A model generated the notes under the pieces. It made no database searches. It saw only the letters and a program-made list of their open reading frames with translations, and was not told the origin of the DNA. From assembly GCA_033763435.1 (NCBI GenBank), contig JANRKN010000060.1, forward strand, positions 1 through 13,506: 13,506 nucleotides of DNA. The letters run 5' to 3'. Position 1 is the first letter of the stretch; each line of letters opens with the position of its first letter. Below, in pieces: positions 1 to 7,870 of this stretch. The DNA is from JANRKN01 sp033763435 (GTDB lineage Bacteria; Planctomycetota; Phycisphaerae; Phycisphaerales; UBA1924). The translations under genes and the position numbers were made by a program.

Positions 1-2
1 GC

Positions 3-692
3 GTGGACACGCGTGAGGCGCCCGAGATCGAGGCGGTGCTGGGGACGACCAACTACATCACGCGCCTGTACCTCGAGCGCACGCCCAAGGACCCGAAGAA
101 GCCGCTGGGTGTGCAGCTGCACGCGGCGTATTACACGGGGAGCATCGACACGGTGCCGCACGTGCCCGAGCGGTGCTTCACGGGCGCGGGGTGGATGCTG
201 GTGCGCGAGTGGGGCGACATTCCGGTGCCGCTGGACCCGACGCGCTGGTCGCCCGACGACTCGGTGCCCGAGCGGTTCAAGGGGCGGATCATGCGGGCGC
301 GGCTGGACAACCAGTTCGGCTCGTTCCCGGGTCGGTTCGTGCGGCTGCCTCTGGAGCCTGAGAAGATCGAGCTGCGCGTGAGCGAGTATCGCGGGCCCGA
401 CGGCTCGCAGATCATGGCGGGGTACTTCTTCATCGCCAACGGTCGGACGATGTCGAGCGACCGCGGCGTGCGCCTGCTGAGCTTCGATCTGGAGACGCGG
501 TACGCGTACTACCTGAAGGTGCAGTTCAACGGGAAGTTCTCGAGCGCGCAGGAGCTGGCCGCGGCGGCCGGCCGGCTGCTCGATGAGCTGCTGCCCGAGC
601 TGATGCTGTGCGTGCCCGACTGGGTTGACGTTGAAACGGGCGAACACCCGGACGTCAAGGCCGATCTGGCGCGTGCGCCCAAGCAGGAGTGA
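3..692 (+). CDS. EpsI-type exosortase-associated protein (DUF3485-like), 5' end cut by window edge
   Basis: The reading frame is open at the left edge, so the GTG at 3 is just the first codon seen and need not be the start; the expected N-terminal signal or membrane segment is missing. The clearest motif is H53-V-P-E-R-C58-F-T-G-A-G-W64 (numbered from base 3), preceded by a 'YYTG' strand; this matches the conserved His/Cys-GAGW core of EpsI proteins. EpsI (DUF3485) is found with or fused to exosortases, the membrane transpeptidase-like enzymes that process PEP-CTERM-type sorting signals; its exact biochemical role is unsettled. The later 'YFFIANG' and 'RYAYYLKVQF' stretches fit the beta-rich second half of the family. 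It ends with TGA. An exosortase gene probably lies directly upstream, outside the window. The family call rests on recalled motifs, not a database search. Confidence 0.75.
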   Translation: MDTREAPEIEAVLGTTNYITRLYLERTPKDPKKPLGVQLHAAYYTGSIDTVPHVPERCFTGAGWMLVREWGDIPVPLDPTRWSPDDSVPERFKGRIMRARLDNQFGSFPGRFVRLPLEPEKIELRVSEYRGPDGSQIMAGYFFIANGRTMSSDRGVRLLSFDLETRYAYYLKVQFNGKFSSAQELAAAAGRLLDELLPELMLCVPDWVDVETGEHPDVKADLARAPKQE

Positions 693-860
693 GGACCGCG
701 AGCGTGGGCCGCGGGGTGAGTCATCGCGACGGGTGGTTGGGGCGGGGTGGTTGGGAGTGAGGGACGGGTTTGGGCGGTCTGGGGCGTGTCGGGCGTTGGC
801 GGGTTGGTGGGGATGCGTGACGAGTGACGAGCCGGGCGTCGAGCCCGTGGGAGCGAAGGC
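693..860 (+). other. G-tract-rich intergenic leader (putative G-quadruplex region)
   Basis: This 168-bp gap holds no convincing gene. Bases 731-812 carry eleven runs of three or more G on the coding strand, separated by short T/C/A-containing loops. An 11-bp unit, GGGTGGTTGGG, occurs at 731-741 and again at 745-755. A heptamer, GTGACGA, is repeated head-to-tail at 817-830. No good -35/-10 pair and no T-tailed terminator for the preceding gene was found. The density of G-runs predicts a G-quadruplex in the non-template strand and in any transcript through it. A role in expression of the TPR gene is inference. Confidence 0.55.
850..853 (+). promoter_or_regulatory. Shine-Dalgarno site for the TPR gene
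   Basis: GGAG lies seven bases before the ATG at 861. This supports that ATG over the GTG at 824, which opens an out-of-frame shadow. Confidence 0.55.
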
Positions 861-3800
861 ATGGCGGGCAAGGTGAACGTGAAGTTCGTGGTGGTGCTGT
901 CGGTCGGCGTCGTGGCGCTGCTGTCGGCAGTGGCGGGCACGCTGTACTTTGTCGCGCAGCGCAGCCCCGAAGAGCTGATGCGTCTGGGCGAGGCGAAGAT
1001 GTCGGCGGGCGACTACACGCAGGCCGAGAAGTTCTTCAGCCGCGCCGTGAACAAGGACCAGTCGAACCCGACGAACCAGGAGCGCTGGCGCGAGGCGCTG
1101 ATGCGGCTGACGCCGGCGACGCGGGTGGAGTACGAGCAGAAGTTCCAGATGCTCGACGCGGTGACGCGGACGTACGCACGGACCAAGCGGACGGACGTGG
1201 ACGCGCACAGGCTGTTCATCGGGTCGATGATCGATCGGGCCAAGTGGGGCGGCGCGAGCCGGCCGCTGGCCGAGGGGATCAAGAGCTCGGCCGATGATGC
1301 GCTCGCGTACTTCGCGGACAAGAAGGGCCAGCCGGGCCCGTGGGACGTGCTGCGCGGGTATCGGGGCATCGGCACGGTGATGCTGATGGTCTCGGGCGCG
1401 GACGTGAGCGAGCAGCAGATCGCCGAAGCCAAGGCCGATATCGAGGCGGCGCTCGCGGCGGATCCGACGAACACCGAGGCGGCGGTCTATCTCGAGCAGT
1501 GGCACGCCTGGCACGCGGAGAAGGCGCTGGAGACCCAGCAGCTCCCGGAGGCGGGCAAGCACATGGCCGACGGGCTCGCGGTGCTTGAGAGTTTCATCGC
1601 CGCGAACCCGGAGAACGCGGGCGCGCTGGGCGCCAAGCTTGTCCGGCAGATGGAGACTGAGCAGTTCCGCCTGAGCCGCGAGAGCGACCGCGAGAAGCGC
1701 GTCGCGGGCGCGCGCAAGATGACCGAGACGTTGCAGCCCACGCTCGATCGACTGGGTGCGGCGCTGCTGAAGACGGCGGCTACGACCTTTGATGCGCACA
1801 CGACCGACCGCCTGATGCGGATCGAGCGGCTGATCGCGCCGCAGGACCGCATGAAGCGCGCCGAGGCGGTGCTCCGCGCGGCGCTGGGCGCGCGCCCGGC
1901 GGATCCCGACGCGCTGATGATGCTCGGCTCGCTGCTCTCGGACACGGGCCGTTATGACGACGCGATCGCCGCGTTCAAGGGCGTGATCGATGCGCCTCAG
2001 ATGCCCGTGAGCTTTGCGGGCTTCCGTCAGTACAGCTACCGCCTCGAGGCACCCTTCCAGCAGGCGCAGGCGGCGGTGAAGAAGTGGGATTCGGCGTCGG
2101 GCGATGAGGCCAAGAAGGCCGCGCTGGCCGACGTGCGGAAGTACCGCGACGCGCTGGCGCAGGTTGAGGCGGCAACGTCGCCCAAGCTGCGGCTGGTGGA
2201 CGGGCAGCTTGCGTTCGCGCAGAACGATTTCGGCGCGGCGCAGAAGGCCGTCAACGAGTACAACCAGGCGACGCGCGACTCGAACGTCGATGCCGTCTGG
2301 CTCTCGGGCCGCATCGCCGATCGTCTCAACCAGCCGGGCGTGGCGCGCGAGCGCTTTGAGCGCGTGGTGCAGCTCGGCGCGGCCAGCCCGCAGGTGATCA
2401 TGGCGATCTCGGAGATCGAGGCGCGCCTGCAGAACTTCGATCGCGCGATCGATCTGATCCAGACCGTCCGCGAGGTCGCGCCCGATTTCCCGGGCATCGA
2501 TGAGCGTCTGCGGACGATCCGCGCGATGACCGCGCAGGGCGGCTCGCGCCCGGCGGACAGCGACCCGACGATCGCGATGCTTCGTCAGGCCGACGACCTC
2601 TTCCGCGCGGCCAAGTTCGACGAGGCGCGCAAGCTGCTGGAGACCAACTTCGCGTCCTCGGGCGCGAACCCGCAGATCGCCGTGGTGTACGCCCGCCTGC
2701 TCACGCGCCTGAACGACAAGGACGGCGCGGTGCGGGTGCTGCGTGAATCGCTGGCCAAGCACCCGAACGATCAGTCGGTGCAGGACCTGCTCACGGCCGT
2801 GACGGCCGCGGACCCGGTCGAGGCGCGGATTGCGATCATCAATTCGCGCACGGCTGAGCCGGAGATCGAGCGCGTGCTGGCGTCGTACGAGGTCTACCGC
2901 CGGGCGGGCCTGGCGGTGGAGGAAGCGCAGCGGACCGAGCGCGAAAAGGGCTGGCTGTCCAAGGCCGACGCGCTGCTGGTGCAGGCTGGCAAGCTTGCGC
3001 CTGAGGACGTGCGGGTGCTGGAGTTCCGGTTCATTGATGCGCTGGAGAAGAAGGACTTCGCGACCGCGCGAACGCTGAGCGACGAGGCGGCCAAGCGCGA
3101 CGTGGACCGCGTGGGTGGGCGGACGTTCCAGGCGCGACTGGCGCTGTCGGAATCGCGGAACGACGAGGCGGCGCGATTGGTGCGCGAGGCCGCGGCGACG
3201 AACACGCTGACGCCCGAGGGCTGGCGCCTGATCGGTCGGATGAACGTGCAGCTCAACCGTGCCGAGGACGCGCTGTCGTCGTACCGGCGCGCTCTGGAGA
3301 TGCGCCCCGACGACGTCGAGGCGATCACCGAGGTGCTCGTCGGGCTGGTGACGGTGGGTCGAGTGGACGAGGCGCTGACGTTCGCGCGGAACAACCGGCG
3401 ATTTGCCGAAGGCTCGCAGCGGTTCGTCGAGGGCTGGCTGACGCTTGAAGAGGATCGCGGCGACAAGGGCTTGGCGCTGGCGCAGCGTCAGCAGACGCTG
3501 GCGCTGAATCCGACCGATCGTTCGGCCCGCGCGGCGGTGAGCCGACTGCTGATCGCGCAGCGCTCGTTCCCCGAGGCGCAGAAGTCGATCGATGAGCTGA
3601 ACAAGCTGGGCCCGGGGCTCGATGCGGTCGAGCTGCAGGCGCGCTGGCACGCCGACCAGGGCGATATCGACGCCGCGAAGCGCGTGTTTGATCAGTACAT
3701 CGCCGGCGTGCCGGCGGACAAGGCCTCGGCCGAGCCTCACCTGGCGAAGGCTCAGTTCCTGCTGAACCGTCCGGGGCAGCTCGACGCGGCGATCGCGGCG

Positions 3801-4226
3801 CTGAACGCGGGTCGTTCGGTGCAGGATCCCAAGGTGCTGCCGATCGAGCGTGCGCTGGGCGACATCTACACGCGGCTGGGGCGGCGTGACCTGGCGATCG
3901 AGCCGCTGGAGAAGGTGGTCGCGGCGGGCAACGACACGCCCGACGCGCTGTTCACCAAGCGGCTGGTCGAGGGGTACATGGGGCTCGAGCGCTGGGACGA
4001 TGCTCAGAAGGCGATGGCGCCTCTGGCCTCGCGCGAGGCGACCGACCCGGCGGTGTGGATGCTGCGTTCGGACCTGGCGCGCGGACGCGGGGATCAGAAG
4101 GCCGCGCGGGAGATCCTCGACCAGGCCGTGGGCAAGTTCCCGCAGTCGGCGCCGATCTATCTCCGGCGTGCGCAGCTGATGAAGGATCGCCCCGAGCAGC
4201 AGCGGGACATGCTGGCCGACATCTAG
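861..4226 (+). CDS. Giant membrane-anchored TPR protein, N-terminal part ending at an in-frame TAG
   Basis: The start is an ATG with GGAG upstream. Residues 9-32 form one hydrophobic helix after a Lys-bearing N-terminus (K4, K8), so the bulk of the protein should lie outside the cytoplasmic membrane. From about residue 35 onward it is nearly all helical TPR-type repeats, for example 'AKMSAGDYTQAEKFFSRAV' (46-64), 'GSLLSDTGRYDDAIAAFKGV', 'NRAEDALSSYRRALEMRPDD' and 'IYTRLGRRDLAIEPLEKVV'. TPR arrays are protein-binding scaffolds, and long TPR proteins of the PrsT kind accompany exosortase/EPS loci. The frame stops after residue 1121 at TAG, in mid-repeat, but the same frame then stays open to 5474 with unchanged TPR character and codon use. 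Without the TAG the product would be 1537 residues. This is therefore probably one gene broken by a nonsense codon, a sequencing error or a recoding event. The assignment as a TPR scaffold is firm; the partner is unknown. Confidence 0.85.
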   Translation: MAGKVNVKFVVVLSVGVVALLSAVAGTLYFVAQRSPEELMRLGEAKMSAGDYTQAEKFFSRAVNKDQSNPTNQERWREALMRLTPATRVEYEQKFQMLDAVTRTYARTKRTDVDAHRLFIGSMIDRAKWGGASRPLAEGIKSSADDALAYFADKKGQPGPWDVLRGYRGIGTVMLMVSGADVSEQQIAEAKADIEAALAADPTNTEAAVYLEQWHAWHAEKALETQQLPEAGKHMADGLAVLESFIAANPENAGALGAKLVRQMETEQFRLSRESDREKRVAGARKMTETLQPTLDRLGAALLKTAATTFDAHTTDRLMRIERLIAPQDRMKRAEAVLRAALGARPADPDALMMLGSLLSDTGRYDDAIAAFKGVIDAPQMPVSFAGFRQYSYRLEAPFQQAQAAVKKWDSASGDEAKKAALADVRKYRDALAQVEAATSPKLRLVDGQLAFAQNDFGAAQKAVNEYNQATRDSNVDAVWLSGRIADRLNQPGVARERFERVVQLGAASPQVIMAISEIEARLQNFDRAIDLIQTVREVAPDFPGIDERLRTIRAMTAQGGSRPADSDPTIAMLRQADDLFRAAKFDEARKLLETNFASSGANPQIAVVYARLLTRLNDKDGAVRVLRESLAKHPNDQSVQDLLTAVTAADPVEARIAIINSRTAEPEIERVLASYEVYRRAGLAVEEAQRTEREKGWLSKADALLVQAGKLAPEDVRVLEFRFIDALEKKDFATARTLSDEAAKRDVDRVGGRTFQARLALSESRNDEAARLVREAAATNTLTPEGWRLIGRMNVQLNRAEDALSSYRRALEMRPDDVEAITEVLVGLVTVGRVDEALTFARNNRRFAEGSQRFVEGWLTLEEDRGDKGLALAQRQQTLALNPTDRSARAAVSRLLIAQRSFPEAQKSIDELNKLGPGLDAVELQARWHADQGDIDAAKRVFDQYIAGVPADKASAEPHLAKAQFLLNRPGQLDAAIAALNAGRSVQDPKVLPIERALGDIYTRLGRRDLAIEPLEKVVAAGNDTPDALFTKRLVEGYMGLERWDDAQKAMAPLASREATDPAVWMLRSDLARGRGDQKAAREILDQAVGKFPQSAPIYLRRAQLMKDRPEQQRDMLADI
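4224..4226 (+). other. In-frame amber (TAG) codon interrupting the TPR gene
   Basis: The codons read GCC GAC ATC TAG CAG TCG CTG. The next 49 codons (4227-4373) have no stop, keep the high-GC third positions, and encode repeat-like sequence such as 'QSLRLAPNLYQSLL'. A single C-to-T change from CAG (Gln) would create the stop. None of the seven other stop codons seen in the window is TAG; they are TGA or TAA. This supports an internal lesion or recoding site over a normal gene end. Confidence 0.85.
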
Positions 4227-4373
4227 CAGTCGCTGCGGCTGGCGCCCAATCTGTACCAGTCGCTGCTGTTCCGCGCGTCGATCTGGCGCGGGCAGGGCCG
4301 ACTGGACGACTACTTCAACGATGTTCGTGCGGCGCTGCGGATCAACCCGCTGCTGGACGACGCGCGCAACGAG

Positions 4374-5474
4374 GTGCTCGACGTGCTGCTCGACGCGGGG
4401 CGCGACGCCGACGCGACGAGCTTCGCGGCCGAGCTCGCGCGGCTGCGTCCCTCGGACGCGACGCTGCAGGGCGCGATCGGTGACCGGTTCCTGGCGCGCG
4501 GGCGCTGGGCGCTGGCGTTGCCGTTCATCAAGGTGGCGTACGAGAACACCCGCACGCTGCCCTCGACCTACCGGTATCTGGACTGCCTGCTGAACTCGAC
4601 GCCGCCCCAGCTGAACGAGGCTGAGACGGTGCTGCGCTCGGTGCAGGACAAGATCGACACCGATGCGGCGCTGCTGATCTCGCGTGCGAAGCTGCTGGCC
4701 GGCCGCAACCGGGCCGATCAGGCGCGCGGGGACCTCGCCGCGTCGCTGCGGGCGCTGCGAGTTGATCAGGGCCCGCAGGTGCAGACGTGGCTCCGCGAAG
4801 CGCAGCGCGTAGTCCCGGACCGCAACGAGCTGGTCCGGATCATGGAGTCGGTCGAGCGCGAGACGAAGGTGCCCGAGTGGGTGCGCCTGATCCGTGCGGC
4901 GTTCCTGACCGAGGACGACCGCCGCCGGGCCGAGGCGCTGCCGATCTTTGCCGAGCTGAGCAAGTCGGCGACGTCGGAGCTGGTGCTCGCGGCATCGATT
5001 CGTCTGCACGGGTCGACGCTGTACCGGCTTGGTCAGTATGACAAGGCGGTGGAGGTGTTCGCTGAGGGGCTCAAGAAGTTCCCGACGGACTGGGAGCTGA
5101 ACAACAACATGGCGTTCACGCTGTCCAAGCAGCTGAACCGGGCGGCGGACGCGCTGAAGTTCGCCGAACAGGCCGTGAAGACCAGCCCCAACAACGCGGA
5201 CTCGATGGACACGCTGGGCTGGACCCAGCACGCGCTGGGCAAGTTCGAGGAGGCCGAGGCGACCCTGCGGCGGGCGCTGGGCCTCGCGCAGGATCCGCGC
5301 ACGCGCGTCACGGTGCTCACGCACCTGGCGACGACGCTGATTGAGCGCAAGAACGTCACGGAGGCCAAGGCGCTGACCGAAGAGGCGCAGAAGCTGCTCC
5401 CGACGGTCCGTCCGCCCGACGCCGAGCAGAAGGCGGAACTGGAGACGCTCCAGAAGCGGATCGATGCTCTGTAA
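4374..5474 (+). CDS. C-terminal part of the same TPR protein (open in frame from 4227)
   Basis: This is in the same frame as the upstream TPR gene, and the open frame really begins right after the TAG at 4226; the GTG at 4374 is only the first conventional start codon and has no good Shine-Dalgarno sequence. As a separate product it would be 366 residues with no signal peptide or membrane anchor, so it could not reach the compartment of the upstream part. The sequence is strongly TPR-like: 'GSTLYRLGQYDKAVEVFAEG', then 'AADALKFAEQAVKTSPNNAD', then 'GWTQHALGKFEEAEATLRRA', and a final helix pair ending '...LETLQKRIDAL'. The two pieces are best read as one 1537-codon gene, 861-5474, ending in TAA. 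Independent translation of this piece is doubtful. Confidence 0.7.
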   Translation: MLDVLLDAGRDADATSFAAELARLRPSDATLQGAIGDRFLARGRWALALPFIKVAYENTRTLPSTYRYLDCLLNSTPPQLNEAETVLRSVQDKIDTDAALLISRAKLLAGRNRADQARGDLAASLRALRVDQGPQVQTWLREAQRVVPDRNELVRIMESVERETKVPEWVRLIRAAFLTEDDRRRAEALPIFAELSKSATSELVLAASIRLHGSTLYRLGQYDKAVEVFAEGLKKFPTDWELNNNMAFTLSKQLNRAADALKFAEQAVKTSPNNADSMDTLGWTQHALGKFEEAEATLRRALGLAQDPRTRVTVLTHLATTLIERKNVTEAKALTEEAQKLLPTVRPPDAEQKAELETLQKRIDAL

Positions 5475-5484
5475 GTCTTTCTCC

Positions 5485-5514
5485 GTCCGGACCGAGCGAA
5501 GGCTGGGTCCGGGC
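5485..5514 (+). terminator. Probable intrinsic terminator hairpin after the TPR gene
   Basis: Ten bases after the TAA, GTCCGGACC (5485-5493) pairs with GGTCCGGGC (5506-5514), including one T-G wobble, around a 12-base loop. It is followed by only three T, so termination may be weak or assisted. It would separate the TPR gene from the wzc-like operon. Confidence 0.5.
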
Positions 5515-5626
5515 TTTGGATTGAAGTGGGTTGAGGGTGCGGCTGGCGGGTGAGGTCGGTGGGTTGGGGTGGGGAGGGTGGGTTGGGGTGGGGCGGTTGG
5601 TTCAGTGGTGATGTGAGCGACAAGCC
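5515..5626 (+). other. G-tract-rich leader of the wzc-like gene (strong G-quadruplex candidate)
   Basis: Between the terminator hairpin and the ATG at 5627, bases 5561-5593 carry seven runs of three to four G separated by only one or two bases. The unit GGGTTGGGGTGGGG occurs twice, at 5561-5574 and 5580-5593. More G-runs lie at 5528-5530, 5535-5537 and 5548-5550. The G-rich strand is the coding strand, so a transcript starting upstream of it would carry the same tract about 33 bases before the start codon. No clear -35/-10 pair is visible. The Shine-Dalgarno sequence before 5627 is weak (GTGAG at 5612-5616 is the best seen). Structure formation is a prediction. Confidence 0.6.
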
Positions 5627-7858
5627 ATGACGAGCATTCCGAACGTCAATCCCGCGGCCGTGGCCCCCGTTCGCGCGCAGGCGGCGCCCGTTGGTCCTTC
5701 GCCGGCGATGCCCGTGGCGGCGATCGATCCGATCAAGCTTGTGCAGAAGTACAAGTGGGCGCTGGTGATTGCCGCGGCCGTGGGCGGCATCATCGGTCTG
5801 GGCATGCACTTCATCCTGCTCCGCCTGAGCCCGGTGTGGCGCCCCTTCGTGCTCTTCCAGTGCCACAGTGTGCAGACGACGATCGGCGAGCTCGAGGGTG
5901 CGACCTTCGGCCAGGCCGAGGAGCTTGACAAGTTCATGCAGACGCAGGTGCGGGTGATGACCTCGGAGAGCGTGCTCCAGCGCGTGGCCGAGGACCCCCG
6001 GCTCCAGCAGGAGGCCCCGCGCTGGTCGCAGCAGTTCGTGACCTCGACGGGCTTCAACGCCCGCGAGGCGCAGACGGAGCTGAAGGAGTCGCTCCGCGCC
6101 CGCGTCGTGCCTCAGACCAAGTTCGTCGAGCTTTCGATGGGCTACAAGTTCCGCGAGGATGCCACGGCGATTCTGCAGATGGCGACGCGCAAGTACAAGG
6201 AAGTGCTCGAGAATCAGGCCGGCGGTCTGCGGCGCGATCAGAAGGACGCGCTGAACAAGACCGTCCGCGACATCGACGCGCAGATCACCGCGCTGCAGAA
6301 CCGCCGGAACACCGAGATCGACCAGTCCGAGCTGTCGGGCGTCGACCGCCGGTCGTCGGAAGTTTCCGAAACGCTGAAGCTGATCAACCAGGCGCTGGTG
6401 GATGCACAGCAGAACCTGCAGCTGGTCACGGTGCAGGTCAACGCGATGAACGAGCAGCTCTCGCGCGACTCGGGCATTGTCTACGGCGAGGACCTCGTCG
6501 AGCAGGTCGAGCAGGAGCGCGCGATCCTGGAGATCAAGAGCACGCTGAGCACGCTGGAGAGCAACCAGCAGGCGATCCTGCAGCGCGGGTTCACGCGCGA
6601 GCACCGCGAGTATCGCCTGCTGGACTCGCAGATCGCCGGCTACCGCCAGAACCTCGAGGCCGAGCGCCAGCGCCTGCTGCGGATCAAGTTCGACTCACAG
6701 CTTGAGACGCTGCGCCGGCGCCAGCAGGGCCTGCAGGCGCAGATCGATGATTTCCAGCGCCAGCGCGACGAGCAGATGCGCCGGGTGACGGACATCACCA
6801 AGGTGCAGGACCGCCTCGCGGATATCGACAAGCAGATCGAGAACTCCAGCAAGGCCAAGGCCGAGGCCGAGAGCCGCCTGAAGAACCTGCAGGCGCTCGA
6901 GCAGCTGCAGAGCATCGACCGCGTGACGGTCTTCCAGGATGCGCGCATTCCCAATGAGGTTTCGTTCCCGCGGCTGGTGTTCATGCTGCCGCTGGGCGTG
7001 ATCGGGGCGGCGGGCCTGGTGGGCGGGTTCGTGGTGCTGCGCGAGCTGGTCGACCAGCGCGTGAAGGGCCCCTCGGATGTCGCGATGATCCCGCGCGTCC
7101 GCGTGCTGGGCTGGGTGCCCGACGCGCTCGAAGACCCCGCGGGCCCCGGCGCAGTCGAGAGCGCCTTCCGCGATCGTCCGCGCGGCGTGCTGGCCGAGGC
7201 GTTCCGCAACACGCGGTCGGTCGTGCTCAAGCGCATGCGCGGCGGGGGCCACAAGACCCTGATGGTGATGGCCGGCATGCCCGGCTCGGGCTCGACGTCG
7301 ATCGTCGCGAACCTCGCGCTGGCGTGCGCGGCGGTCGATCAGCGCGTGCTCATCATCGACGCGAACTTCCGCCGGGCGGGCGTGCACCGCGCGTTCGGGC
7401 TCAGCGAGACCGGCGGCGTGTCCGACGCCCTCAGCCAGGGCCGCGAGGGCGTGAATCTCGAGTCGGTGGTGCAGAAGACCAAGGACGCGAGGCTGGATGT
7501 CGTCTCGGCGGGCTCGCGCGACCGGCGCGTGTTCGAGATGCTCTCTTCGGACGCGATGGCCGAGCTGCTCAGGCAGGCCAAGGAGCGCTACGACCTGATC
7601 CTGATCGACGTCGCTCCCGCGATCGTCGCGGGCGATGGCCTCGCGCTCGCGCAGCGCGTCGACGCATCGCTGCTGGTCGTCCGCGCCCTCAACGAGAAGC
7701 GCGGCATGGTCGCTCGCGTCAAGAACGATCTGTCCGAGAGCCAGTCCGACTTCCTGGGCGTGCTGGTCAACGGCGTGCGCTCCAGCGCGGGCGGATACCT
7801 CAAGGGCAACATCCGCGCCACGCACGAGTATCACTCCAGCGGCGAGAAGTCCGAGTAA
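5627..7858 (+). CDS. Wzc/GumC-like chain-length protein fused to a degenerate BY-kinase domain
   Basis: The 743-residue length fits the Wzz-plus-tyrosine-autokinase fusions that control length and export of capsule or exopolysaccharide. In order: a Pro/Ala-rich cytoplasmic N-terminus; membrane helix 1 (about 44-65); a periplasmic region with long coiled coil (about 185-430); membrane helix 2 (about 450-471) after the Pro-rich 'FPRL' turn; and a cytoplasmic P-loop domain. In that domain E524-A-F-R527-N-T-R530 matches the EX2RX2R ring-assembly motif and D661 in 'LILIDVAPA' fits Walker B. The Walker A loop, however, reads G550-M-P-G-S-G-S556-T-S558, with Ser where the nucleotide-binding Lys belongs. 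Walker A' reads D578-A-N580-F-R582, with Asn for the second Asp. The C-tail has only two tyrosines (Y724, Y735) rather than a cluster. It is probably a catalytically dead copolymerase/scaffold. The start is the ATG at 5627; two genes follow within 12 bp each. Confidence 0.88.
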   Translation: MTSIPNVNPAAVAPVRAQAAPVGPSPAMPVAAIDPIKLVQKYKWALVIAAAVGGIIGLGMHFILLRLSPVWRPFVLFQCHSVQTTIGELEGATFGQAEELDKFMQTQVRVMTSESVLQRVAEDPRLQQEAPRWSQQFVTSTGFNAREAQTELKESLRARVVPQTKFVELSMGYKFREDATAILQMATRKYKEVLENQAGGLRRDQKDALNKTVRDIDAQITALQNRRNTEIDQSELSGVDRRSSEVSETLKLINQALVDAQQNLQLVTVQVNAMNEQLSRDSGIVYGEDLVEQVEQERAILEIKSTLSTLESNQQAILQRGFTREHREYRLLDSQIAGYRQNLEAERQRLLRIKFDSQLETLRRRQQGLQAQIDDFQRQRDEQMRRVTDITKVQDRLADIDKQIENSSKAKAEAESRLKNLQALEQLQSIDRVTVFQDARIPNEVSFPRLVFMLPLGVIGAAGLVGGFVVLRELVDQRVKGPSDVAMIPRVRVLGWVPDALEDPAGPGAVESAFRDRPRGVLAEAFRNTRSVVLKRMRGGGHKTLMVMAGMPGSGSTSIVANLALACAAVDQRVLIIDANFRRAGVHRAFGLSETGGVSDALSQGREGVNLESVVQKTKDARLDVVSAGSRDRRVFEMLSSDAMAELLRQAKERYDLILIDVAPAIVAGDGLALAQRVDASLLVVRALNEKRGMVARVKNDLSESQSDFLGVLVNGVRSSAGGYLKGNIRATHEYHSSGEKSE

Positions 7859-7870
7859 TCCCGGCCGGCC

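Noticed and set aside
697..714. Short CCGCG/CGCGG inverted repeat after the EpsI-type gene as a terminator
   Set aside because: The stem is only about five bp and has no T-run. Such repeats are expected by chance at this GC content.
5033..6604. 523-codon minus-strand open frame
   Set aside because: It spans the end of the TPR gene, the G-rich gap and the coiled-coil of the wzc-like gene. Its Pro-rich centre is just the complement of the G-tracts.
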